A stretch of DNA of 64,000 bases from Chryseobacterium sp. RU37D (lineage in GTDB: Bacteria; Bacteroidota; Bacteroidia; Flavobacteriales; Weeksellaceae), in contig NZ_FTMM01000002.1 of assembly GCF_900156075.1 (NCBI RefSeq), positions 62,001-126,000 on the forward strand, read 5' to 3'. Position numbers and translations under genes: made by a program. Shown here piece by piece: positions 27,093 to 37,608 of the stretch (position 1 is the stretch's first letter; each line of letters opens with the position of its first letter). The notes beneath the pieces are model-generated. The model did no database searches. It was given only the letters and a program-made list of their open reading frames with translations, and was not told the origin of the DNA.

Positions 27093-27416
27093 ATGAGAAA
27101 CCAACAGTCTATACAAGGAATTTTATCTGTTGTTGCATTGCTTTGTCTTGCGGCGGGATGGTTTAATCTCTTCTCACAGGAAATAAACGATTTACTTTCA
27201 AGAAAAGTTTTCTATGTTCTTATTGGTGTGAGTTTTTTCTTGCAGGCACCTTTGCTTACGAACAAAAATTTTGTGTATGCTATGTATGCTGCAGCTGCAA
27301 TCTGTGTAATTGGAGCTTTTTTACCGCAAGACTCAAAACTTTCATCTCTTAAAACCATTGGTCTTTTGGCTGGGATTATTTTATCTTTTGTAAACAGGCC
27401 TACTTATCGACAGTAA
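27093..27416 (+). CDS. Small membrane protein of unknown function
   Basis: 107 residues, almost entirely hydrophobic, with four predicted helices (about 9-26, 38-52, 62-78 and 85-101) and a basic RPTYRQ end. I do not recognise the family. It lies 3 nt after panB and 3 nt before the pseudouridine synthase gene, so it is translated within that operon. The ATG at 27093 is used rather than the adjoining TTG. Confidence 0.65.
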   Translation: MRNQQSIQGILSVVALLCLAAGWFNLFSQEINDLLSRKVFYVLIGVSFFLQAPLLTNKNFVYAMYAAAAICVIGAFLPQDSKLSSLKTIGLLAGIILSFVNRPTYRQ

Positions 27417-27419
27417 ATC

Positions 27420-28097
27420 ATGGAGGAGCAGATTATTTATGAAGATAACCATCTTTTAGTCATCAATAAAAAAGTCGGTCAGCTTGTACAGGGCGACAAA
27501 ACCGGTGATGATTCATTATTAGAATTAATCAAAGATTTCATAAAAAAACGCGATGCTAAACCCGGAAATGTTTTTCTGGGTTTGGTTCATCGTATTGACA
27601 GACCTACTTCGGGTTTGGTGATTTATGCTAAAACTTCCAAAGCATTGTCCCGTTTAACACAAATGGTTAAAAACCGTGAAGTTAAAAAAACATATTGGGC
27701 TGTCGTGGCTAAGGAAATGATTCCTAAAACGCAAAGACTGGTTCATTATTTAAAGAAAAACGAGAAAAATAACAAAGCCATTGTTTTCCCAAAAGCAACG
27801 GACAGTGCAAAAGAAGCGATCCTTACCTACAATGTCATTAAGACATTAGATAATTATCTTCTATTGGAAATCGATCTTGAAACAGGAAGACATCATCAGA
27901 TCAGAGCACAATTATCAAAAACGGGAGTTCCGATTAAAGGTGATTTAAAGTATGGTTCACCTCGTTCTAATCCTGACGGTGGAATTAATCTTCATGCCAG
28001 AAAACTGGAATTTATTCATCCAGTTACCAAAGAAAAAATTAAAATTACGGCTCCAGTTCCGCAGAACGATGCGGTTTGGAAGGCCTGTGAAGAATAA
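27420..28097 (+). CDS. RluA-family pseudouridine synthase
   Basis: 225 residues. Converts uridine to pseudouridine in rRNA or tRNA. The catalytic Asp lies in HRIDRPTSGLVIYAKT (about residues 58-73), followed by the conserved LTGRxHQIRAQ-type stretch (ETGRHHQIRAQLS) and GDLKYG. No N-terminal S4 domain is present, as in RluA/TruC-like short members, so the exact target position cannot be read from the sequence. It is co-transcribed with panB. Confidence 0.92.
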   Translation: MEEQIIYEDNHLLVINKKVGQLVQGDKTGDDSLLELIKDFIKKRDAKPGNVFLGLVHRIDRPTSGLVIYAKTSKALSRLTQMVKNREVKKTYWAVVAKEMIPKTQRLVHYLKKNEKNNKAIVFPKATDSAKEAILTYNVIKTLDNYLLLEIDLETGRHHQIRAQLSKTGVPIKGDLKYGSPRSNPDGGINLHARKLEFIHPVTKEKIKITAPVPQNDAVWKACEE

Positions 28098-28109
28098 TCT
28101 TCTTCATTT

Positions 28110-28124
28110 AAACCTTCAAGGTTT
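28110..28124. repeat. Small inverted repeat AAACCTTcAAGGTTT
   Basis: A perfect 7-bp inverted repeat with a 1-nt centre, 13 nt after the pseudouridine synthase stop. It is related in sequence to the AAACCT...AGGTTT hairpin at 16495. Confidence 0.5.
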
Positions 28125-28174
28125 GAAAAAAATTTCCAACCTCACCATTACCCGCTTCCATCTCCTCTCAAAAA

Positions 28175-28206
28175 TTTTGCCCATTCTAAAAAATTGTCTA
28201 ACTTCG
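28175..28206 (+). promoter_or_regulatory. Promoter of the thiamine operon
   Basis: TTTTG (28175-28179), a 19-bp spacer and TAACTTCG (28199-28206; one mismatch to TAnnTTTG). RNA would start a few bases before the TPP aptamer. Confidence 0.55.
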
Positions 28207-28210
28207 TCCC

Positions 28211-28305
28211 ACACTTTAGGGGTGTCTGTTAAACAAACGGGCTGAGATTTTACCCTTTGAACCTGATTTCTAGATCATACTAGCGTAGGGAAAAGTAGAT
28301 GACTT
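28211..28305 (+). promoter_or_regulatory. TPP riboswitch (THI element) of the thiamine biosynthesis operon
   Basis: The conserved THI-box blocks occur in order: AGGGGTGTC, GGGCTGAGA, TTTACCCTTTGAACCTGA, then CTAGATCATACTAG and CGTAGGGAA. This is the thiamine pyrophosphate aptamer with its CUGAGA and ACCUGAU core. It lies 60-160 nt upstream of thiS. Downstream hairpins (see the separate entry) could hide the thiS start codon when TPP binds. Confidence 0.95.
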
Positions 28306-28334
28306 TTGCTGTACATTCTATTGTACAATAACAG

Positions 28335-28371
28335 CCATTCCTAGGGTGCATTTTAAAAATGTAAGGAATGG
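28335..28371 (+). promoter_or_regulatory. Hairpin covering the thiS start codon
   Basis: CCATTCCT (28335-28342) pairs perfectly with AGGAATGG (28364-28371), which contains the thiS ATG at 28368. A second small stem lies inside. It is the likely expression platform for translational control by the TPP riboswitch. Confidence 0.6.
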
Positions 28372-28574
28372 AGCTCACAATCAATCACACGACAAGAAAT
28401 TTTGAAGTACTTCCCGAAAATCTGGAAGCGCTCATTGCTATGGAATTACCTGAAAAGAAAAAAGGAATCGCTGTAGCACTCAACAATCGCATTATTCCGC
28501 AGTCATTCTGGGCGGAAACATTTCTCAACGACAAAGATTCAATTTTAATCATCACTGCTACTCAAGGCGGCTAA
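28368..28574 (+). CDS. thiS: Sulfur carrier protein ThiS
   Basis: 68-residue ubiquitin-like protein ending in the essential Gly-Gly (ITATQGG). ThiF adenylates its C-terminus, which is then thiocarboxylated to carry sulfur to ThiG for thiazole formation. It is the first gene of the operon, under the TPP riboswitch, with its ATG inside a hairpin. Confidence 0.95.
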   Translation: MELTINHTTRNFEVLPENLEALIAMELPEKKKGIAVALNNRIIPQSFWAETFLNDKDSILIITATQGG

Positions 28575-30966
<2,392 letters not shown>

Positions 30967-30991
<25 letters not shown>

Positions 30992-31710
30992 TTAGTGTAG
31001 CAGGTTTCGATCCAAGTGGAGGTGCTGGTTTACTGGCGGACATCAAAACATTTGAACAGTTAAAAGTTCAGGGGTTGGGCGTTTGTACGGCAATGACGAT
31101 TCAGACGGAATCACAATGTCTAAGTCTGGAATGGCAGTCTTTAGAAACAATTTTATCAGCAATTGATGTTTTAATGAAAAATTATCATGTCGAAACGGTG
31201 AAAATTGGAGTAGTTAAGGATGCAGAATTTTTAAATAAGATTATTAAAACAATTAAAAATAATAATTCCGAAACTAAAATCGTTTGGGATCCTGTCTTGA
31301 AAAGTACTTCTGAGTTTTCTTTTTTTGATCTAAACACAATTTCAGACTTAAAAAATGCTTTAGACCAGATTGATTTAATTACTCCAAATTACAATGAATA
31401 TAAGGTTTTGAAAGAAAATCATGTTTTTGAAAATTATGAAAATCCTTGTCCGGTTTTAATTAAAGGAGGTCACAGGAAAGAGAGATTAGGAACAGATATT
31501 TTAATTCAAAAAGGAAAAGAAATATTCATTGAACCGAACAACACAACTTCTGTTTTTTATCCGAAACACGGCTCAGGTTGTGTACTTTCTTCCGCCATTG
31601 CAAGTCATTTAGCCAAAGGAGAGAATTTGGAAAATGCCTGTCGAAAAGGAAAATCATACATTGAAAAATTTTTAACAAGTAATCCAAATTTATTAGGATT
31701 TCACCATTAA
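30967..31710 (+). CDS. thiD: Hydroxymethylpyrimidine/phosphomethylpyrimidine kinase
   Basis: 247 residues of the ribokinase-like fold, phosphorylating HMP and HMP-P to HMP-PP. Motifs: SVAGFDPSGGAGLLADIKTF at the start, KIGVV, WDPVLKSTS, DLITPNYNEYKVL, VLIKGGH and the anion-hole/ATP region KHGSGCVLSSAIASHLAKG. All are present. It starts inside the preceding gene, a typical tight operon junction. Confidence 0.95.
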
Positions 31711-31730
31711 AACTTTGTAATCTTCGTTAA

Positions 31731-31758
31731 GTGAAACGGCTTTGTGAAACTTAAAAAC
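31731..31758. repeat. Intergenic repeat copy GTGAAACGGCTTTGTGAAACTTAAAAAC
   Basis: It lies between thiD and thiE. Similar phrases occur at 48091 (GTGTAACGCCTTTGCGAACT), 57239 (GTGAAACGCCTTTG) and 34421 (CTTGCGCCTTTGCGTTAAAA). It appears to be a dispersed short intergenic repeat. Confidence 0.55.
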
Positions 31759-31807
31759 AGCATAAAATAAAAACATTGTGTCCTTTGTGTTCAAATTAAA
31801 AAATGAA

Positions 31808-32422
31808 ATGGAAAAATTACAATACATATCTCAAGGCTTCACCATAGAAGATCAGGAGCTAAACATCAAAAAAGCTCTTGATAACGGAATCAAATGGATT
31901 CAGGTTCGTTGGAAAAATGCTCCCGAAAATGATTTCATCAAACTTTGTGAAATTTCAAAGAAATTATGTTCGGATAATCAAACAATTTGTATTATCAACG
32001 ATCATGTTCATATAGCAAAAGATCTCGATGCAGACGGTGTTCATTTGGGCTTAAAAGATATTTCGATTGAAATTGCCCGACATGTTTTAGGAGAAAATAA
32101 AATTATTGGAGGAACAGCGAATACGATTTCAGATGTTCTTCAAAGAATGAATGAACCGTGTGATTATATAGGTTTGGGACCATTACGATTTACTTCGACT
32201 AAAGAACAATTGAGCCCGATTTTAGATTTCGAAGAATATGAGAAAATCATTTGGGATTTAAAAGAGAAATCTTTAGAAATTCCAAAAATCTTTGCGATCG
32301 GCGGAGTAGTTCTGAGTGACATCGAATTACTACGGTCAATTGGGATTTACGGAGCAGCGGTTTCCAGACAAATCACCAATCAGCCTTCTATTATCAAAAA
32401 ATTTAAAACAGCAATGCAATGA
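31808..32422 (+). CDS. thiE: Thiamine phosphate synthase
   Basis: About 204 residues. Joins HMP-PP and thiazole phosphate to thiamine phosphate. Motifs: [35 protein letters not shown] (Asp and Gly of the Mg/diphosphate site), [23 protein letters not shown] and FAIGGV. This is the more canonical of the two ThiE-like proteins in the operon. The ATG at 31808 (MEKLQYIS) is preferred to the GTG at 31778, because the extension comes from an intergenic repeat-like stretch. It overlaps thiG by 4 nt. Confidence 0.92.
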   Translation: MEKLQYISQGFTIEDQELNIKKALDNGIKWIQVRWKNAPENDFIKLCEISKKLCSDNQTICIINDHVHIAKDLDADGVHLGLKDISIEIARHVLGENKIIGGTANTISDVLQRMNEPCDYIGLGPLRFTSTKEQLSPILDFEEYEKIIWDLKEKSLEIPKIFAIGGVVLSDIELLRSIGIYGAAVSRQITNQPSIIKKFKTAMQ

Positions 32423-33195
32423 AAAATCAACCTTTGCTTATAGCAGACAGAACTTTCGAATCGCGATTGTTTTTAGGAACAGGAAAATTCGGAAACCTTT
32501 CAGAAATGACCGATTCCATCATCGCCTCAGAAAGTGAACTGGTGACGATGGCATTAAAAAGAATTGATGCCAATTCTTCGGAAGATGATATTTTAAACGC
32601 TTTAAAGCCAACAAAATCTCATCTTTTACCCAATACTTCAGGGGCTAGGACAGCGAAAGAAGCCGTTTTGGCAGCACAACTGGCAAGAGAAGCATTGGAA
32701 ACGAATTGGGTGAAATTAGAAATCCATCCCGATCCGAAATATTTGTTACCTGATCCGATTGAAACATTGTATGCAACAGAAGAATTGGCAAAACTAGGAT
32801 TTATCGTAATGCCTTATATTCACGCAGATCCGGTTTTATGCAAACGCTTGGAAGAAGCGGGAACAGCTGTTGTGATGCCCTTGGGAGCACCGATTGGGAC
32901 AAATAAAGGGCTAAGAACATTGGACTTTTTAGAGATAATCATTGCTCAAAGTAATGTTCCGGTTGTCGTTGATGCAGGAATTGGAGCTCCTTCTGATGCT
33001 TCGAAAGCTATGGAAATGGGAGCAGATGCGGTTTTGGTAAATACAGCAATTGCAGTTGCACAAAATCCGGTTAATATGGCATTGGCTTTTAAAGAAGGGG
33101 TTATCGCGGGAAGAAGAGCTTTTGAAGCCGGCTTGGGAGCAATCTCTAATCATGCGGAAGCATCAAGTCCGCTAACTTCCTTTTTGTTTGATTAA
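32419..33195 (+). CDS. thiG: Thiazole synthase
   Basis: 258-residue TIM barrel that forms the thiazole ring from deoxyxylulose phosphate, dehydroglycine and ThiS thiocarboxylate. Motifs: [73 protein letters not shown] and [31 protein letters not shown]. All landmarks are intact. thiH begins 11 nt downstream. Confidence 0.98.
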   Translation: MKNQPLLIADRTFESRLFLGTGKFGNLSEMTDSIIASESELVTMALKRIDANSSEDDILNALKPTKSHLLPNTSGARTAKEAVLAAQLAREALETNWVKLEIHPDPKYLLPDPIETLYATEELAKLGFIVMPYIHADPVLCKRLEEAGTAVVMPLGAPIGTNKGLRTLDFLEIIIAQSNVPVVVDAGIGAPSDASKAMEMGADAVLVNTAIAVAQNPVNMALAFKEGVIAGRRAFEAGLGAISNHAEASSPLTSFLFD

Positions 33196-33206
33196 AACTA
33201 AATTTT

Positions 33207-34325
33207 ATGCAGAGTTTTAAAGATTTTTTTGAAAAATATCAATGGGATGAGGTGAAAGCGAGACTTGAAAAAGTGACATTGTCTGATGTGGAAAACAGTC
33301 TTCAAAAAAAGAATAAAACAATAGAAGATTTCCTTAATTTTCTCTCTCCTGTTGCTGCGGAAAAGTTGGAATTAATGGCGAAAATGACACAACAGCTTAC
33401 TCAAAAACGTTTTGGAAAAACGATTCAGTTGTATGCACCGCTGTATTTAAGTAATGAATGTCAGAATATTTGTACATATTGCGGTTTTAGTTTAGATAAT
33501 TCTATTAAAAGGAAAACGCTTTCGAATACGGAATTATTGATTGAAGCCTCTGTTTTAAAATCAATGGGTGTTAATCATGTGTTGCTGGTGAGTGGAGAAG
33601 CCAATAAAACCGTCGGAATTGATTATTTTTTGAATGCCGTTCGTTTGTTAAAGCCCCATTTTGCGAATATTTCAATTGAAGTTCAGCCTTTGTCGGAAGA
33701 AGAATATCAACAGCTTCATGATGCAGGAGTGAATGCGGTTTTGGTATATCAGGAAACTTATCATCAGGAGGTTTACAAGGAATATCATCCGAAAGGAAAG
33801 AAATCTAATTTTAATTTTCGCCTCGAAACGCCTGACAGAATTGGGAAAGCCGGAATTCATAAAATGGGATTGGGTGTTTTGCTTGGTTTGGAAGATTGGC
33901 GTGTGGACAGTTTTTTCAATGCTCTTCATATTGATTATCTCCAAAAACAATATTGGAAAAGCAAATATTCGGTTTCATTTCCTAGGCTTCGGCCGGCAGA
34001 AGGAATTATTGAACCAAATTTTATTATGTCTGACAAAGATTTATTACAATTAATCTGTGCTTATCGAATCTGGAATGAAGATTTAGAAATTTCTATTTCG
34101 ACGCGAGAAAACGAAAAGTTTAGGAATAATATTATCTCATTGGGTGCCACAGCAATGAGTGCGGCTTCAAAAACCAATCCCGGAGGTTATGCTGTGGACA
34201 AAGAATCGTTGGAACAGTTTGAAACCAGCGATGAAAGAAGCATGGAAGAGATTAAAAATATCATTAAAAAAGCAGGTTACGATCCAGTCATGAAAGATTG
34301 GGATGCTGTTTACAGCGGAATTTAA
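33207..34325 (+). CDS. thiH: 2-iminoacetate synthase (tyrosine lyase)
   Basis: 372-residue radical SAM enzyme that cleaves tyrosine to p-cresol and dehydroglycine for thiazole synthesis. The CxxxCxxC cluster motif is seen in NECQNICTYCGFS (about residues 86-98). Family stretches include LLVSGEANKTVG, GVNAVLVYQETYH and VSFPRLRPAEG. Use of ThiH rather than ThiO suggests a pathway that works at low oxygen, consistent with a cbb3 oxidase in the same genome. Confidence 0.97.
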   Translation: MQSFKDFFEKYQWDEVKARLEKVTLSDVENSLQKKNKTIEDFLNFLSPVAAEKLELMAKMTQQLTQKRFGKTIQLYAPLYLSNECQNICTYCGFSLDNSIKRKTLSNTELLIEASVLKSMGVNHVLLVSGEANKTVGIDYFLNAVRLLKPHFANISIEVQPLSEEEYQQLHDAGVNAVLVYQETYHQEVYKEYHPKGKKSNFNFRLETPDRIGKAGIHKMGLGVLLGLEDWRVDSFFNALHIDYLQKQYWKSKYSVSFPRLRPAEGIIEPNFIMSDKDLLQLICAYRIWNEDLEISISTRENEKFRNNIISLGATAMSAASKTNPGGYAVDKESLEQFETSDERSMEEIKNIIKKAGYDPVMKDWDAVYSGI

Positions 34326-34447
34326 ATGTAAAAAGTTTGAATTAAACTAAATGATTCTGTCATTTGCTGGATAAAATGCCCTTGCGAATGAAAATAGGCA
34401 AAACAATTTTAAAAATTAACCTTGCGCCTTTGCGTTAAAAATCAATA

Positions 34448-35158
34448 ATGAAAAACGAAGATATTTTTGCCCGCTATAGTCGACAGATTTTTATCGAAGA
34501 AATCGGTTTGGAGGGTCAAAGAAAAATATTGAATTCCAAAGTTTTGGTGATTGGAGCAGGAGGTTTGGGAAGTCCTGTTATTCAATATTTAGCTGCGGCT
34601 GGAGTTGGAACTTTAGGTGTTGCAGATTTTGATGAGGTTGAATTACATAATTTAAACCGACAAGTTATCCATAATGAAAAATCGGTTGGTATTTACAAAG
34701 TGAAAAGTGCTGAATTATTTGTTAAGAACCTCAATCATCAAGTCAAATTCGTTGGAATTGAAGAAAAGATTAACGAATCAAACGCGGAAAAAATAATTTC
34801 CGACTTTGATATTATCGTTGATGGTTCTGATAATTTTAAAACGAGATATTTAGTTAATGATATTTGTGTAAAATTAAAGAAGCCTTTGGTTTACGGAAGT
34901 ATTCTTGGGTTTTCAGGGCAAGTCGCTATTTTCAATTATAATGGAAGTAAGAATCTAAGGGATATTTTCCCTGAACCGCCTTTTGATGAAAATCTTCCGG
35001 ATTGCGACAGTCTCGGAGTTTTGGGTGCTTTGCCTGGAATTGTCGGAAGCATGATGGCAAATTTAGCTTTAAAAATCATCACAGATTTGCCTTTGCAACT
35101 GAATCAATTGACGTTGATTGATACTTTGCAATGGCGATTTCAGAAGATTGATTTCTAA
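34448..35158 (+). CDS. thiF: ThiF/MoeB-family adenylyltransferase
   Basis: 236 residues. Activates the C-terminus of ThiS by adenylation. E1-like motifs: RYSRQIFIEEIGLEGQ, the ATP-binding VLVIGAGGLGSPVIQYLAAAG, DFDEVELHNLNRQ, DGSDNFKTRYLVND and CDSLGVLGALPGIVGS. The paired CxxC zinc ligands found in many ThiF/MoeB proteins are absent. Only two Cys remain, one in LPDCDS near the position of the ThiF reactive cysteine. No rhodanese domain is attached. The gene is last in the operon, 122 nt after thiH. Confidence 0.88.
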   Translation: MKNEDIFARYSRQIFIEEIGLEGQRKILNSKVLVIGAGGLGSPVIQYLAAAGVGTLGVADFDEVELHNLNRQVIHNEKSVGIYKVKSAELFVKNLNHQVKFVGIEEKINESNAEKIISDFDIIVDGSDNFKTRYLVNDICVKLKKPLVYGSILGFSGQVAIFNYNGSKNLRDIFPEPPFDENLPDCDSLGVLGALPGIVGSMMANLALKIITDLPLQLNQLTLIDTLQWRFQKIDF

Positions 35159-35160
35159 TT

Positions 35161-35318
35161 TTAAACACCAATTGTACGAATTTTTTTCACGAATGACAAG
35201 GGTTTTTAAATTTTGGCTAAAGCCAATTCGAAATGGATCGTAAAAAACGGGCTAAAGCCCGTTCCTATTGATAAAATATTACTTTTAAGTCAAAAATATT
35301 AGTGCAATTGGTGTTTAA
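35161..35318. mobile_element. MITE-like element with 17-bp terminal inverted repeats
   Basis: The ends TTAAACACCAATTGtAC (35161-35177) and GTgCAATTGGTGTTTAA (35302-35318) are inverted copies with one mismatch. The 158-bp element contains two more hairpins with the same loop, TTGGC-TAAA-GCCAA (35213-35226) and AACGGGC-TAAA-GCCCGTT (35246-35263). No coding capacity is seen. It fills the gap between the convergent thiF and TonB-receptor genes. It could be a miniature transposable element or a REP-type repeat that also works as a bidirectional terminator. Confidence 0.6.
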
Positions 35319-35323
35319 ATAAT

Positions 35324-37543
35324 TTATTGTCCCTGTTGCATTACACCGCTATTTTCCTCTTTTTTTGTCTGATTCAGGATATTGGGATCTTCTTTTGCTA
35401 ACTTATTTTTAGTAGGAATTTTATAATTAATTGATAGTCCGAAGTTTCTCGTGTCATATTTATTTCTCAGATATACAGACTCTCCTGAAGGCGGATTCGA
35501 GCGCACCTGCATTATCTGTCCGTTTAAAATATCATTCGCGAAAACAGATACTGTAAGGCGGTTATTCATAAATTTCTTGGTTAAAGTAATATCCAGAGAA
35601 TTATTGAAAGGCTTTTCTGCCGTGAAGTAGAAATATCCTGCTTTTGGAGTTAGATAGCTGTAATTTGCGGTTAATTTAATCTCTTTTGGTAAGATGATCT
35701 GAGTCATGATATTGAAAATCCAGAAACCTTTATTATTTAAGTTGTCAATGTCATGCTTCTGATAACCTGCATAAATATACATGAAATTGATTTTATCAGG
35801 ATTAAAATTAAATTTCATAATCTCACTGATGGATTTGCTGAAAATCATAAATGGAATAGGTAACCCTACATTAAAGTTATGAATTCTCATATCCGAAATA
35901 TTGATCTGCTCATTATACAGATTTTTACCGTCTTTTCTGATGATCTGGGCTACCTGGTTCTTCGCTGAGCTCACACTGTACCCGATGAAGGCATAGTCAA
36001 ATGCGGAAATTTTCAATTCATAATTATCAAAAATCGTCGGTTGTAGATTTGGGTTACCTGTTACTTGTGTATTAGGTCCCTGGAAAGTTGTATTGTTTGG
36101 ATTTAAGGCAGAAATACTCGGTAAGCTGATCTTTTTATTGTAATTAGCAGCAATATAAATCTGATTCATTAAGTTATACTGAACACTTGCATTCGGAAAT
36201 AATTTAAACTTATTAAAAGGAATCAAATCTTTCTGAACAACAGAATTTGTACTATTCAAAACTCTTGTAACTCCCGAAATATCATAGTTTTCGGCACGGG
36301 TACCCAAAATAAAATCAAACTTTTTCAATTTAGCCTGAAATTCCAGATAAGTTGCCGTCGTCTGTCTTTTGTATTCCAGATTGGTTAAGCCTTTGCTTTC
36401 TGTCTCAAAATTCTGATTTTCGTATAATCCGCCTAGGCTTACTTTTCCTCCATCAAGAATTTTCAAAGGCTGGGAATAGTCTACTTTGAAGTTGGCAATT
36501 CTCATATCAGAATTATTATTGAGAATATTTCCACCATAAAATCTCGATTGTATTTCTTCAGGGTTTAAATAAGTAACATCTCTATAAATATTGTCTTGAT
36601 CAAATTTGCTATTTGATTTTGTATACCCAAATTGAAAGTCTAATTTTTGAGCTTTATCCGCAAAACGCTTTTGGTAGGTAATAACGGCTTCTTGCCTTGT
36701 GTTCAAAGTATGAGCTGCATCAAAAGCTCCATATTTTCCTTCTCTGATACTGTCTTTAATATTTTTATAGGGTAAATCTGCAAAACCATCACTCAATGTA
36801 TAATTATCATTGTTGTTATGATAAATATCGTAGTTTAATAGCAAACGATCGTCCCCAAGATCGAAAGTCAATCCAGATTTTGCAAAATACCCTCTTCCAT
36901 ATCGGTCTGTATTACTTCTTAATAAATCGTTCTGATTGGTCGTTAGCATACTTTCACGATAGTTTTGACCAATGTTCAGCTGCCACCCGAATAATTTATT
37001 TCTTGCATTTAAGTTTAATGAATTACTTGTACGGCTTCTGAATTTATCATAATTCGTGAAAGAATAATTCCCTGAATACGTTGCTGTTAAATATTTATTC
37101 GCATTTTTATTCGTAATAATATTCATGATTGCTCCTCCTGATGTTGCAGGAAATTCTGCGCCGGGCTGGGTGATCACTTCAATCCTGTCTACGGAATTAG
37201 CGGGCATTCCTTCAAGGAAAGAGTTCAGTTCGTTTGAGGTGATATTTAGAGGTCTTCCGTTTAAATAAACATCCAAAACTTTTCCCTGGTACATCATTCC
37301 CGCGATGTCTGTGGATACAAGGCCCGGAAGTTTTTTGATACCTTCTAAAACATTTCCGTTATTAAGCTGAGGTTGTTCCGAAAAATCGAAAATGGTACGG
37401 TCGGCCTTTTGTTCAACGGCTTTTTTAGTTTTAGTAATCGTGACCGCTTCGATTTGTTTTTCTTTGGTTTGATTATTAGTCTTCTCCTGAGCGTAGGTAA
37501 ATATGGTTCCCAGGAAAAGTGACGTAATAATAGTTTTTTTCAT
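35324..37543 (-). CDS. TonB-dependent-receptor-like outer membrane beta-barrel protein
   Basis: 739 residues. A signal peptide (about 1-18, ending TYAQ) is followed by a plug-like domain with IKKLPGLVSTDIAGMMYQGKVLDVYLNGRPL, VDRIEVITQPGAEFPATSGGAIMNIIT, and a long beta-barrel with aromatic strand ends (outer membrane protein beta-barrel family). There is no N-terminal carboxypeptidase-like domain. The substrate is not evident. A riboswitch or obvious regulatory site upstream was not seen. It is convergent with the thiamine operon and separated from it by the MITE-like element. Confidence 0.85.
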   Translation of the reverse strand: MKKTIITSLFLGTIFTYAQEKTNNQTKEKQIEAVTITKTKKAVEQKADRTIFDFSEQPQLNNGNVLEGIKKLPGLVSTDIAGMMYQGKVLDVYLNGRPLNITSNELNSFLEGMPANSVDRIEVITQPGAEFPATSGGAIMNIITNKNANKYLTATYSGNYSFTNYDKFRSRTSNSLNLNARNKLFGWQLNIGQNYRESMLTTNQNDLLRSNTDRYGRGYFAKSGLTFDLGDDRLLLNYDIYHNNNDNYTLSDGFADLPYKNIKDSIREGKYGAFDAAHTLNTRQEAVITYQKRFADKAQKLDFQFGYTKSNSKFDQDNIYRDVTYLNPEEIQSRFYGGNILNNNSDMRIANFKVDYSQPLKILDGGKVSLGGLYENQNFETESKGLTNLEYKRQTTATYLEFQAKLKKFDFILGTRAENYDISGVTRVLNSTNSVVQKDLIPFNKFKLFPNASVQYNLMNQIYIAANYNKKISLPSISALNPNNTTFQGPNTQVTGNPNLQPTIFDNYELKISAFDYAFIGYSVSSAKNQVAQIIRKDGKNLYNEQINISDMRIHNFNVGLPIPFMIFSKSISEIMKFNFNPDKINFMYIYAGYQKHDIDNLNNKGFWIFNIMTQIILPKEIKLTANYSYLTPKAGYFYFTAEKPFNNSLDITLTKKFMNNRLTVSVFANDILNGQIMQVRSNPPSGESVYLRNKYDTRNFGLSINYKIPTKNKLAKEDPNILNQTKKEENSGVMQQGQ

Positions 37544-37608
37544 AATGTTTTTCTACTTCGTAAACTAGTTAGACGCAGAAAAAGTGGTTTTGTTACAAAG
37601 GTTGTTTT

